From Plenodomus lindquistii (taxonomy: Eukaryota; Ascomycota; Dothideomycetes; Pleosporales; Leptosphaeriaceae): a stretch of DNA of 64,000 nucleotides. Position numbers and translations under genes: made by a program. Of this stretch, positions 20,635 through 32,878 are shown piece after piece. The notes under the pieces were generated by a model that saw nothing but the letters and a program-made list of their open reading frames with translations, was not told where the DNA came from and made no database searches. The stretch's first letter is position 1. Each line of letters opens with the position of its first letter. The DNA is taken from NCBI GenBank assembly GCA_025504975.1, contig JANUWI010000006.1, forward strand, positions 1,240,001 to 1,304,000, read 5' to 3'.

Positions 20635-23314
20635 TCACACTATATAGATCGACAAAACCCACTTGATCATGTTTATAGCCATGTTCCTCGCCTTGTCTTT
20701 TAGATTGACCTGCGTCCGCTCCTGCAAGAGACACCTCTCCGCCAAATCATGCGTAAGGATTTTCGAATACTGTCCTGGTAATCTGGCCATATAATACATC
20801 AAGGCTTCCTCCTCTGCATTGGACCATGCCTCGCGAGGTTTTCGCTGGCGCGACGAGGGCTGGAGCATGCGGTTTTGCTGTGCGAGGCGTCGTTGGGCTT
20901 CGTATGTGGAAGGTGGTGGAACTGCGGTCATAGAGGGGGCGTCTTCGTCGGATAGGCTTTCTTCGTGATGTTGAGTGCGGCGGGGTGGGATGTATTCGTC
21001 GTCTTGGGTGGACCTGGAGGGTTGGTGACTTGGCGGTGCGCCAGAGGAGGCTGGATCAAGGCGGACACGTTTTGACGCGGGAAGTTTCTGGCGCTGCTTT
21101 TCAACACGAGAGCCTCGCTTGTGGGTCTCATAGGCGTCCTCTTCTGAGTCTTCCTCTGATTCTACGGGGCGCCGACGTTTTTGGGGAGATTGCTGTGTTG
21201 GCTGCTTGCCCTTGTTAGTGTTGGAAGGGCCAGGTGTTGGCTGAGAGTCGCCGAATCCATCTCCAAAGTCAACCCTCTGTGCATCGTCATGTCGGTCGAA
21301 AATTGACCTCCCCGGACGGTTCTCTTTCTGCGGTACCGAAACCTTCTTGAGAAGCTTGAGCAGTGCCGCGGAGCTTGCGGGGGGCCCGTTCGCGATTGAT
21401 CCCTCGACATCATCTTCTACCTCTTCGACAGGTTGTAGCGCTGGCTCTGGTTCTTGTGGAAATTCATGCTGAGCGCCTGCAATCAACGTTTCATTGTCGT
21501 TGCCATCAGCGAACGGGTCGACAACTCCTTCCTCGACTTTTTCGATCTGCTGCTCCTCTGGCATAGGCTGCCAGTCATCTCGCTCGGGTCTGATGATGGA
21601 CAAGTCGTCCTGTTCGTCCTCGACAGTTGGTTGGATGACGTTTTCCTCAATCTGCTCCATGTTCTCGATATCAGCGCCCGATATTCGTTCTCTTTCTTTC
21701 AATGCAGCGATAGTTGCAGGATCTACAGGCTCATTCGGATTAAACTTGCGGCCACTACGCCGCCGGTCACGGCCAAACGACTTTCGTTTTTTGCGTGGCA
21801 AATTAGGAGCGGCATGTAAAATCTCAGCGTCATCTCCGGCAGATTCGAGTTCTGCGATAGCCTGTTTTATGTTCTGTACAATTGCTGCAGCGCCGCCAAG
21901 TTCCTCGATAGCTGTTGTGAGCTCCTGATGTCGAAGACGAACCCAATGCAGCAGTCGCAGAATCACCGGCTCCCAGGGGAATTGCTCCTCCAAGAAAGCA
22001 ATTTGTTCTTCCAACGGTTTGTTCCCTGAGCCGATATGTCCCATAATCTCTTCAAGCCGTTTGAGAACTTGGGCTTCGAATTCCAGTGGCAACGAAGCAT
22101 CATCTCCTCCTAAAGCTGGGATACTCCAGCCTCGCAGAGCGGACCCATCCGCCGCCTGAGAAGTCTCAGAGCGCATGAAGACTTCTTCCACGATCTCGTT
22201 GGAATTACGGCCAGCACCTTGACGTGAAATTACCATGATTACGAGCTGTGTTCGAAGCTCTAGTGCGAGCTGGAACGTATCCTCCAGCAGCCCAGATTCG
22301 CCCGCAGGATTCGGATTCGCATCTTCGAAAAGGGAGCGCATAAAGTGGCTTGGGAAGGAGTTGTCGAGCTGTCGCAGAGCGTCCCAAGTAGCCTTGGAAC
22401 TGCGGTCGGAGTAGATGGTCTGCTTGACAAACACAAGCAGATTGGTGAGGTAGAGCACAAGGTCTAGACCACTTTGTGCTGCCACTACGTCTCGATTTGG
22501 TCCAAAGAGTGCTCGATGAAGGGCGCGAATGTGTATATAAGTGTGTTCCTCGTTCTTATAGTGCCTCAAATGCACATTGAGCTCCGCGTCAAAGTCCCGG
22601 TATTCCTCATTAAAGTCAGATTCTGGTCTTTGAAGCTCGCGGATGTTATCTAGATCCTCGCGCATGTCTACACCGTACGGCGCAAGATGGTGCAGGAACT
22701 CCTCAGTTGATTCACACAATTTGCGCAAATGCTTCAAGATGAATTTGGGCTCCAAGAATTCGGCCTCGACCATGCTAAAGGAGGAAATGGCAGTGGTGCC
22801 GGACATTTCCGAGACGGCGCCTGGTGAACGGAAGGGCATGGGTAGCTCGGGTTGCTCGTGTGTGGGTGTGCTGGGAACCTCATGAAGCTCCTCAATGGGA
22901 ATTTGGGTGGTGTCGATTTCCTCTACGGTAGCGAGGTCTGGGATGGAGCTATCAGCGCTGAAAGCTCGGGACTGCATGACCGCGCGCTCGAATTTGGCGC
23001 AAAGGCTGCCACCGAAGCAAGATGCGAAGGAACCACTAACCTCTGCTGGCCTCTTTGACAGGCTTCCGTCTAGTCGTGCGCGTCGCTTTGCCCTCGACTT
23101 CACCGTCATGCATCACGGTGGCCACGCTCGCCTGTCGCGCACTTTTGCGGCTTGCCTTTTGCACATCGATAACGTCACCTAGATCGCGACTTGCACTGCG
23201 CAATGTTCTGCTGCGTGGCGCGCGTGCAGGCTGGGTGGAGGGCGCTTTGTTTAGCGGTTGCGGGGTGGGTGTTTTGCGGCGGCTCGAGGCGCGCACACCT
23301 CTCTGGTCGGCCAT
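20635..23314 (-). CDS. Telobox-Myb DNA-binding protein (Taz1/Tbf1/TRF-like candidate)
   Basis: Exon 1 (23041-23314) joins exon 2 (22937 down to 20635) across a 103-nt intron (GTTAGT...ATCCCAG) to give 858 residues. Keeping exon 2's frame open upstream instead gives a weaker start. The N terminus is basic. A helical domain lies roughly at residues 130-400 where TRF-type proteins keep their dimerisation domain. A long charged linker carries basic clusters. A single Myb/SANT repeat lies at about 793-845 with REAWSNAEEEALMYYM and, in the recognition helix, VNLKDKARN, closely resembling the telobox consensus VDLKDKWRN. Such proteins bind telomeric or TTAGGG-type repeats. The usual Trp of that motif is Ala here. 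The telomere role is inferred. Confidence 0.78.
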
Positions 23315-24052
23315 TGTCGTGTCAACGAGCGCGCGGTGTCAAGTGGGGGTGCATGCGACGGGGCACGTGCGATATCAGACGGAATCCGAGGTTGGCGATG
23401 CGCGTCGTTGTTGTGTTGTGAGCGTCGCGAAGGCTGATGTAAGCTGGCGACAGTGACGGGTAATCACGTGCACAGCGGCTGGTGGCGCTTGCCGTTTCCG
23501 GACTGGGCGTTGGATGCGGGAAGCGGGCAGCGGGCACATGCAAGGAGAAGGGCGCAAGCTGCAATTGGCACTCGAAGGCCTGATGCACTGCGCTTGAGCG
23601 AGAGACGGCACAGCGGCACTCGATTGGAGCCCTGCCTGCTGCTCCTTCGGACTACTGCACTCTGTTCCCGCAGGCTCTGGCAGCAAAAGACCCCTTTACT
23701 AGCGGTGGGCCTGCACAGCCCTGTATATATTACATACGTGGGCTGTCTGCACGCACCCCTTGCGCGCATCCAGTGATCTCGACAAACCTGGCGACGAAAC
23801 GTTTTGGTTGAAGAAACCACCGGCCCTCCCTAGCCCGACCACTGGTCAATCCATGTCGCTGCCTTGAGCACCCTCTTTCCTTTATCCACTGTTTCTTCTT
23901 CTGCTTCTTCTTCTTCTTCTTCTTGACGCTCCTTCCCAGTGATCCAGTGGCCAATCGCATCGCATTCGCCGCTCACCACCAAGTGACGCCTAACACCACT
24001 TGTTCAACCTCGCCTTCGCACTCGCATCTTCTCAACACATCCACCGCCCACC
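23315..24052. promoter_or_regulatory. Divergent promoter region
   Basis: 738 bases between divergent genes; both promoters lie here. A CTT-rich run (23893-23925) is the only notable simple sequence. Confidence 0.5.
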
Positions 24053-25725
24053 ATGAGATTACGACACTCCCGCGCGCAGGCGTTGCTCGTCCTCTTGCCC
24101 GCCTTGCACGTCCTCGCGACCTCCATCGCCGCCGACACAGACGATAGACTAGTTGCACGTGCAGTCGCCCCAGCAGCCCACACCCAGCTCAGCTCCCTTC
24201 CCGAGTCGTCGGCCGTGCCCGCCACACAAGCCGCCAAGGGGACCAAGGATGCTCCGGTCGACGGCATGGACGGCAAACCTCATGCGGGCCCATACGTCGA
24301 TGACACACCCAAATCACAGGAGAAGCAGCCCAATGTTGTCGAGGACCTGGGCAAGAAGCCTGCAGGGCCAGCCCCCGAGTCTGTCCTAGTGGGAGCAGAC
24401 GACCGCGTGCTGGATGGCGACAAAAGCGTCATGCAGGACCCCGAGAGAAAACTGGCCACTGGCAGCAAAGGCACCGAGGGCGGTGTCTCGGCCAAAGACA
24501 AGGAGCGCCTGGCCCACGAGGAGAAGACGGGCGAGAAGAAGGAGAACATTCCCGAGTCACCAAAGGAGGCGCCCCCACAACCGCACGACCAGAAGCAGCT
24601 CCAGAGCGATGCAACCGCGACAGACGCCTCAAGTCGTGTCCTTGGCGCAGGCGGACTCGAGGTATGTTGGACTGCACCCCTCTCATTTCTACGACACTGA
24701 CAACCACAGAAACCCACTGATCTCCCCGACACCCCTCACGACATCCCACATCCCGTCCCCGACTCACTGTCCGACAAAGACCCGCTCGAAACCATCCCCA
24801 AGACAACCCCGCCTGGCTCTCTGCCCATGGACGATGTCGAAGGCGGTGTCATACAACCATTCCACTCCTTCATACTTTCCTTCACCATGATTCTCTTCTC
24901 CGAGATTGGAGACAAAACGTTCCTTGTGGCCGCTCTTATGGCTATGCGCCATCCTCGACTCCTGGTCTTCTCCGCCGCCTTCTCCGCCCTGGCTGTCATG
25001 ACTGTGCTATCCGCTGTGCTCGGTCATGCTGTTCCAGCTCTTCTCTCCGAACGCATTACCCACTTTGCAGCTGCTGGACTGTTCCTCGTATTTGGCTTTA
25101 AGCTCATCAGAGAGGGCCTTGCCATGAGCCCAGACGAGGGCGTTGGAGAAGAGATGCGCGAAGTCGAACAAGAACTCGAGGAGAAGGAAGCGCTGGCTCG
25201 ACACAACAAGCGCCATCGAAAATCGTCCATTTCTCCATACGCTCTCGAGTCTGGTCGCGCCCGCCGTTCAAGGTCAAACTCGCGACTTCCAGCGCCAGCA
25301 CGCAGCCCATCATCTTCGCCCGACAGATCGCCATCCCCGCGTGGAGCCTCCTTTGGCGGCGCCATGGGTGGCCTCAACAACCTCTTTTCCTTGCTTCTCA
25401 GCCCTGCGTGGGTACAAACTTTTGTCATGACTTTCCTTGGTGAGTGGGGCGACCGCAGTCAGATTGCTACAGTCGCCATGGCTGCTGGATCTGATTACTG
25501 GTGGGTCACTGCCGGCGCTGTTGTAGGGCATGGCCTATGTACCGCTGGTGCAGTCATCGGTGGTCGCGCCATTGCTGGGCGCATCAGCATGCGTAATGGT
25601 AAGCCTCAATTCTCTTCGCACACTACGCGTCATCGCTAACACGGGTCACAGTTACACTTGGTGGCGCAATCGCCTTCCTAATATTCGGTGTCATCTACCT
25701 CCTCGAAGCATTTTATCACGAGTAG
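24053..25725 (+). CDS. GDT1: GDT1/TMEM165-family Ca2+/Mn2+:H+ antiporter
   Basis: Three exons (24053-24661, 24710-25598, 25652-25725; introns 48 and 53 nt) encode 523 residues. The N terminus is a signal peptide (MRLRHSRAQALLVLLPALHV...). After ~240 residues of polar, Lys/Asp/Pro-rich sequence come the two UPF0016 repeats: motif 1 EIGDKT at 268-273 and motif 2 EWGDRSQ at 448-454, each inside a bundle of three transmembrane helices. The acidic residues of these motifs bind the transported cation. Between the repeats lies a charged, Ser/Arg-rich cytosolic loop. Yeast Gdt1 moves Ca2+ and Mn2+ into the Golgi in exchange for protons and supports glycosylation. Both signature motifs are intact, so transport is likely. 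The long luminal extension is unusual. Confidence 0.94.
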
Positions 25726-26953
25726 GCCCATGGACACAGCATTGCACGGCGCTCACTGCAGGGGAAATGGGGCATGAACTGTCGACTCTACAAAAATGAC
25801 GCATCATACACAATCCCCCGTTAAGATCTATGTAAAGTAATTGTATCGGCGATTCAACTTATTTCGACATTTAAAAAAACGAACAGCGGGCGTTCTAAGG
25901 ATTTGCATAACAGAGCACTGGATGAAACGCATGCATGCAACAGCAGGGCAAATCTCCTTGGCTTATCAAAACTTAATCTTATTCACAGCGCAAATGTCAC
26001 CCACTTGCCGCTACATTACATGGATTCATGCATCTCGATTCTGGTGTTGACTATTGAGTGCGAAACATATGTGGGACACTGATCAGCGGTCGCCGAAACA
26101 TTCTGTTAATAAGTGGAGCTAACCAATCACGGACATGCGCACGTGAGGAATGTCGCAGCAGCTTTCCGTCACTTGCATGCAGCAGACCTGGCCTATGTGT
26201 TGTTTATTTGCCGCTTGTATGTACATTATTCTGAACAGATGGCGACGTATAAATGCGTGCATCGTTTGGAAGTTAATTTGCACATTCAACTTCTCAACGT
26301 GATAGGCGGACGCAATAAAAAAAAAATTGTTTCTTTCTCATTCATACCTCAAGAACGAATACTGTGCTTGATTTCTTGACATCTTGTGTATGTCTGTCTC
26401 ATCGCCTGGCAGATCTTGCCATGAAACGCTTTTGATACGATTCTGACTACGTTTGAACAATATTATGGGTGAAGCAATGTGAGAGCCGCATACTTAAGAT
26501 TGAGATAGAGACTAGGTAGACACGTGGAGCACGACTTGGGCATCGGTCAAGTTTGGGGTGAGGAGAGAGGAGAGGAACAGGCATTAATATAAGAATTGTG
26601 CATATATATCTATTGAGTTTAGTTCGTTGGGAATCAATGGTATCAACCGGATGAGTGAGTTGTATCAAGGTGCTTCCGAAGCCGGTTGCAAGTGTGAAGT
26701 CGTAGTGCGCCTTTTGGGTAGCCTTTTGCATATAGAAAGGATCGAGGAGCTGATTGTTGATAGAAAGAAGGACAAGTCCTTGATGTGTGCATTATATACG
26801 ATTTCAGGTCGATTGTTTGACGACATTGTTTTCAAGGTGATTGTATGTCTTGAGATATAGCGGTACCGCCTGAGCGAGTTCGAGATTAACGGTAGCATAA
26901 GCTACTTACAAGCTTTTGGAGACCTGCTAGCACAACTATGTCTAATCGTTGAG
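25726..26953. other. AT-rich tail-to-tail spacer
   Basis: About 1.2 kb, visibly more AT-rich than its neighbours, between two convergent genes. I find no exon, repeat or RNA gene. Confidence 0.5.
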
Positions 26954-29074
26954 CTACCTCCGTCTTCGACCGCAACTACTACCTTCTGGGCGCTGCACTA
27001 ATACATCTCGTAGTAGCGGGTCGTCTTGATCCTTATCCACATGATGTACACGTACATGCCTAAGTGTTCTATCAGCTCCATGCTCACATAAGGGAGCAGT
27101 ATACTTACCTTTGGAGATTATCAGGGCGGGGGAACTTAAGCTCGCTATCGATACAGAAAAGACAGACATAGCCAGGCGATTGATGCACGAGCCCATGCCT
27201 TATCATTTCGTTCATTCGCTTGAAACCCTTACCACCTTTGCCTCTCGGACATTTTTTGACAGGGCAAAAGTATGGTCGAATCGATGAGTGGCCGTTCATA
27301 GGAGAACTAGCATGTCGTTAGCTGGCGATTGCCCCTGAGCTATAGCTTCTTGAAGTTCGAAATTGACGCCGAAACTCACTTCAGGAGATACTGCGTCTGA
27401 AAAGGCTGCGCCTTGCAGTTCGGATAGTTGCACGTGAAAGAGCCCATGGTTTGCGATGAACTGGCCTGGGTCCCCGACCCTAGCGGTGGTGATAAGGGAC
27501 GCGATGTGAGTGCATTGTCTAGACTTATGTGACCTGTTGAGTGGAGAATCCGGTGAGCACTATCTGTCGATTAGCATTGCTCTTTTGGAATATTTGCTAA
27601 TTTCTATCCTGAATAAACAAGGCTGAACTTACTTCAGCTCATCCTGCGTCTCAAACGGAGCCGCATTGCAAAGGAAGCGAGTGCACCTGAAGTAATCCCC
27701 GAATACTTTCGTGCGCACATCCCTATGATGATACTGCTGTTGAAGCAGAGCCTCAGCTGTTATCGCAGCATCCTGCTCGCGAGCAGGTAGTTTCGCGATC
27801 CTTTTTGTTTCCTGTTCTCGACGGTCAAGCTCTCGTTGATCTGCGAGATTATCTGCAGATGATGCATGGGCTTTCACAAAGTTAGCGATTTGATAATGTG
27901 TAGTCGCATAGATTCCTGCTGTCGGGATGGGACACTCACAAGATTCCAGTAAAGAATCTCTCCTACTCCCAATGCGAGATGAAATCCACATCCACATCTT
28001 TTCCAGTGTCCCACGGCATCGAATGCGATTGAGGCTGCAAACTGAAAAGTCATCAGGGGCTGGAACCAACGCGTGGGTGTTGTTTGTGAAGACTTCCAGT
28101 GCGTGCAATGTGTCTTCGCCAACAATGAGATCATACTGCAAATCTTTCAGTATGTATAGCTCCGCGATGATATGAGCTTCGGTTGTCGTATCTAACGCGG
28201 AATGTGATGTACGGCTGATAGTCAGGTTCACTTCTATGAAACCAGAAGTGATCTCCACACTGCCATCCGCGAGCTCAATCATTTCCTCGCCGTGATATAC
28301 TGGTAGACCTTGCTGGTGTGCAAATGATGGGGATATGAGGTCGATCTCGGAGCCTGTGTCTGGCGTAGCGAGAACGTTGTTCTGGTTCAGGGCGCATGCC
28401 AGCAACTGACGGGGTCGTTCTAGAGAACACACAGATAAGGCCTGGAAGCCAGACCGAGGGACTCGAACTAGTCTGTCTCGATGTTCTGTCATGGTCTTCG
28501 TTTCATTCAAGAATTCCATGCCCATGATGATTGGACTTGTCACGTGAAGCAAGACGTGGAAGATGCAAGACATCGAAACGGCAGTTGCAACATCCGCGCC
28601 GAATGTACAGATCGACTTGACTAGACCCAAAGCTTCCACAACTTTGCCGTTTGCTAGCGTGAATTGTCTTGTGTGTGGAGTGACGTTGTATGCCTGTAAA
28701 CCAAGCGTGCGCGCCAGGTCGTTTGAGATGATATTGACGTCAGATCCCGTATCCGCGCACGCAAGAACGGTGGCTGCATGCCCATTCACATCGATAGTGA
28801 CTGGTAGACCTAGACGAGATTTGACAGACCCCCGTCCTTGCGAATTGCTTGTTGCGATAGCCAGCCTGGTGTCGTCTGGAATATGCTGGCTATACAGCTG
28901 GTTCCGTGCATTCAGACCATCACTGTGATGCTCCATATAGAAAGAGTACTAGAAGTTTTGAGTTTTGAGATCGTTCGTTGGCTCTATGCTTACCAGTGGG
29001 GTATCCTTAAGGTCTTGCTCTATCCAAGAATAGAAATTCTCGTCATTTGGGCGCTCGTCTTTAGATTGTGCCAT
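26954..29074 (-). CDS. Tandem retropepsin-like domains fused to C2H2 zinc fingers
   Basis: Five exons (28994-29074, 27633-28948, 27380-27559, 27109-27306, 26954-27059) join with phases 0, 2, 2, 2 into 626 residues. All four introns have GT-AG ends; 27560-27632 and 27307-27379 also have CTAAT/CTAAC sites. Two retropepsin-like modules lie at about 70-200 and 202-330, each with an intact DTGS (93-96 and 224-227) and a distal hydrophobic-Gly motif (IIMGM at 167, LIVGE at 301). A charged linker leads to C2H2 fingers: C449/C454/H468/H472, a degenerate one (C509/C514/H532), C540/C545/H563/H567 and C574/C577/H593/H597. A basic tail GRRRR ends it. Each finger half-motif is completed exactly at a splice junction, which argues for one gene. 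Nuclear DNA binding and proteolysis are inferred. Confidence 0.82.
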
Positions 29075-29266
29075 GGATCCGTGATATCTGAGTGTATGGT
29101 CGAATGTCAGAAAGATTGCTGCTGGCCATGAGGTGGTGAATGCGGGGTTGACATGCAGGCTGAGGTTCACCGGTCAAGAGCTTCGAGGCACAGCGCCAGC
29201 CTCATTGCGCATGACGTTCAGAACCACACTTCTGACTTCTGACCTTGATGATATCAATGGAACGAG

Positions 29267-30243
29267 ATGACCAAGACGAGTACGGACAACGAATCGCGGA
29301 TACAGCACTTGTCCGGATTTCCTTCCTTAGCTGCCTTCATTTCCAGCGACCGTGATGGCACGACCTTGATCTACAAGCGATTTGACGAGCTTGCAGCAAG
29401 GAACCTCATCTACCTGCAAAGCGAGCTAGCAGAGCTGCAGGCAAAGCAGCGCGCCTTTGATGAAGAAGATCTAACGGCCCAACTGTTTACGAAGCAGTGT
29501 GCGCGAAACTTTGCAGATTTCGAAAGAGCAGTGCAAGCCGATGATTCGAAACAGAAAGAGCGATGGAAGCTGATGATGGAAATTCGAGAGAGGCTGAAAG
29601 AGTATCGCGAAGCGCTGTTATTCGAAAGCACAATGGCATCTCTCCCACCACCACAGAAGAGCGTGCTACATGCTTTCCAGCATGAATTCTATAACCAGAA
29701 CGATGGCAGGGAGCCCTTTCCTACCCTGGGCGGCGAAAGCGCCGGTTCATACGATGATATTGACGATCTGGTGGCTCTGAGGGTAGTGACAGACTCTGAT
29801 CGATCGACGACTTTCGCGCAAGAGCATCTGGCATTCTTGTTTCCGGTAAGTAAGGCATTGGTGATGGAGTGAGGCAGTGATAATTGTGAGAAAGTGTGAA
29901 GTCACAATCGTAGCTAACGGAAGGAGCACAGGACCGCAAGCGTTCCCGAAAAGGCATCGCGTACGCATCAGACCGCGCCATCGGTTCGTTCATTGCATGG
30001 TTCAGCACGTTTCTTGCTGCACTGTTACTGATAGGCGCAATCGTCGTTTTGTACACGGTGCGATCGCCGGACTGGAGGTTGGGGCTCATCGCTGCGTTTA
30101 CCACAGTCTTTGCAGGTAGTGTGGGCCTGCTCACCAACGCTAGACGAGCAGAGCTGTTCGCTGCAACAGCGGCGTACGCAGCGGTGTTGGTTGTCTTTGT
30201 AAGTGGAGACTTAGGAAATAGTCAATCGAATGTTTCCTCTTGA
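29267..30243 (+). CDS. DUF6594 membrane protein
   Basis: Exons 29267-29845 and 29932-30243 join in phase 0 across an 86-nt intron (GTAAGT, CTAAC, ACAG) into 296 residues. The N-terminal half is helical with the family-typical YLQSELAELQ segment (about 49-58) and charged coiled-coil stretches. The C-terminal ~90 residues hold three closely spaced hydrophobic helices (about 210-237, 244-263, 269-287). This matches DUF6594, a fungal family of unknown function often found in expanded copy number and near self/non-self recognition genes. Here it stands alone, head-to-head with the protease/zinc-finger gene 192 bases away. No catalytic residue is apparent. Confidence 0.85.
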
Positions 30244-30366
30244 TGTGTAATGAAAAAACGGAGTGAAATGGGAAGAAGAATAATCCTGCATTATATACTT
30301 ATCATACCATAGTCCCATCTATGTACGTACGTATCTGCAATCACCGCAGATCTAACAAGGGGGCCT

Positions 30367-32115
30367 TTACTCCCGCTTCGGCGCTCCCACGAAGCTTTCT
30401 CTCCTCCCCCAATTCCGTGGCTGTCTCTTCAAAAACGCACCCACAGACCCAAGATACCCCTCATGTCTCAAAAAGTACGCCTGCTTAGTGCCTTTGGACC
30501 AAAAGCGAATGGCATAAGACAGCGTATTCATCGTCTGTGAATGACCACCAATGAAAGAACCTCCAAAATATATCCGCGGGAGCCCATGCTTCTCGGCATG
30601 CAGATACGCAATCTGGCCGATGTTGTTAGAAACGGCGTATAGCAACGACCGCGAAATGTCTTCTGGTCTGAAGGAGCCAGGGCTGTGTGGTAGTTCTGAT
30701 GAGCCTTCGACATGCTCTGCTTCTTCGCGGCGCTTCAAGTCGCCGTTGCAACCGTCTTCTGCTTCTCGCTCTGCTGCACGCTTCATCTTGTAGACTTTGC
30801 CGAATGAGGAGGCAATGTGTGTGCTTTTGAGGCCGATCTTGTTGTACGCTTGCCCGTAGATGTCGCCGACGAGCAGGTCGACTGAGCTGTTGTCGCCGTT
30901 TTCGGCGAGCCGTAGCATGTCGTCGAAAGTTCGGGCGCCGGTGAGGAGGGACAGGAGACCCCAGAGTGTTCCGCCTCCCAGTGATGTACCGCCGATACGC
31001 TCGAATTGTCGCGGGCCGGAGACTTTGATCATGGAGACTCCGGAGCCGATGTTGACGAGGAGGTAGGGGTAGATGTTTGGTGGGTCGGGTGGGTGCGGCA
31101 TGAATGTCATGGGCTCTTCTTCGCTGTAGGTGAAGACTTCGTTTGGGATCTCGTTGATGAAGAAGTCGAGGCCTGTAGAGAGAAACCGTTAGCCCCTTAC
31201 TGTGCATCAAGATGCTGGTGGGTTGTACCTTCAATCAAACATTCCATCTCATCTTCCTGCTTGACTTCGACTCCGAGCACCTCTGTGATCTTGTCATAGT
31301 ACTTGAAGGCACCGCCGCCGGTCGCTACTACGCACAGCTCTTCCGACTTTGTGCCATGCTGCTTCTGATCAGCCTGCAAATTGCGCATAAACTCTATGCA
31401 GGCATCGATGCGTTCGGTCTCGAATTTGAAGAAGTTTAGTCGCCCGCCGAGTCCATTATCACCAGGTTCGCGCGAGAAGTATACGAGTTTCGCAAGGGAC
31501 CCACCAATCTGAGCAGTGGACAGATCAGCATTCCGTCAATCTGGGCATCGCGATGTGGTGGTGAGGGGCAAGGGGCGGGCGCAATTGGTCGCGTGTCACG
31601 GCTAGTGGAGCACGCGACGGCGACCGCGCAAAGACAGAGACAGAGACACTTACATCCACGGCGACATGGCTCACGACGGTTGTGTGGTTGGGCAGGCGAA
31701 TGTCTTTGGGGTCGTGCTCATAGTCCTCGCTTTGCGGCGTGCCCGGCTGCTCCTCGTCGACGATAAAGGCGCCCTGGACGTTGATGCGCACATTGCCCGG
31801 ATGCTGAATCGTCTCCTGGATGTCGCTCTGCACCGTCGTCCGTCGCGGGCGGCCAAAGTCCGGGGTCGAAGCCGTCGTCGTCTCTGTGGACTGCGCACGC
31901 GATGCCTTGCTGCCGGTTCCACCCGTCGCGGGGTTCACGTCCGCAGACGACGGCGACATGGATGCGGAGGTTCGCGTTCTTGGCTGCAGCCTCGCCCTCT
32001 TGCTGCGATGGCGCACGCTCGTCGGTCGGCGTTTAACGAGCAAGTGGGTTTGAGGCGTATGTGAGAATGGCGCGTTTGGTATTGAGGGTCTTGCTGACAG
32101 CGATGGCCCTTCCAT
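30367..32115 (-). CDS. Pantothenate kinase (eukaryotic type)
   Basis: Exons 31654-32115, 31229-31508 and 30367-31172 (introns 145 and 56 nt) encode 515 residues. The first splice joins VAVD to IGGSLAKLVYFS, the phosphate-binding loop of the PanK ASKHA fold. Later blocks include VVATGGGAFKYYDKI, LLVNIGSGVSMIKV, GGTSLGGGTLWGLLSLLTG and FGGSFIGGH, all typical of the family. The enzyme phosphorylates pantothenate with ATP, the first and usually rate-limiting step of coenzyme A synthesis, in the cytosol. An insertion of about 40 charged residues after FGKVYKMKR is normal in fungi. The first ~100 residues are basic and Ser/Thr-rich. I use ATG 32115 (ACAAATGG); ATG 31959 is a possible shorter start. 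Confidence 0.93.
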
Positions 32116-32878
32116 TTGTCCGCTTTGGGTCACTGGTCTTTGATGCCGAGGGGAAGACGTGATATGAAGTTCTGCGCAGAATAGAGCCCACCGCAAAATC
32201 GATTACAATTGTTGAGCGGCAAGGGGCTACGATAACAGGTGTATGTATAAGTCCTCCATCTTCTCGGCGACATGGAACCCCCCAGATCTACCATGCGTAA
32301 TCATTTACCGAGTTGGACGCTGTTTGATAAGCTCGGCAACTCTGTTCACGGCGGGCGTTGGTGGACATCCGAGGAATGAATCCGGGGACTCCGTGGGGGG
32401 TCGAGCATGCTTACTGTGTCTCATGCAGACGTCAAAATGCAGAAGATTGTGGTACAAAGTACTCTACTTTGAGCTGAAAAGAAGCTTGACGGGTCTGAGT
32501 TCGATGCATAAGTATTCTGGGAGGTACGCCATGCTCGTGGCTTCCACTGCAGGCAAGAACGCACGTGCGATAGGTTGTGAGTACGTCATGGACGTGGAAG
32601 CGTACCAAGAATCGCTCGTTACAATTGCAAAATGGCTTGTCTACTTCGTCTCTGTCACGGCGTATAACGAAACGCAGTGCGCGCGAATTCACATCTCCAA
32701 ATAACATTTGTCGATGACGTCGCGCCCTTGCAGCATCAACACTTTCCGTCTGCAATTGACACCCACTGCAACCACTCCACTCAAGCACTCGACGACACTC
32801 AAAGGTACCAACTTACCAAGGAATTGCGTTGCTTTTCATCACCACTTACCCAAGCCACGCTTCTTCACAACTACCAAG
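32116..32878. promoter_or_regulatory. Divergent promoter region
   Basis: About 760 bases between divergent starts; no TATA box or other element stands out, and open frames here look random. Confidence 0.5.

Noticed and set aside
29075..29170. Upstream in-frame extension of the protease/zinc-finger gene
   Set aside because: The frame is open to an upstream ATG at 29170, but the ATG at 29074 has a stronger context and is followed by the more coding-like sequence.
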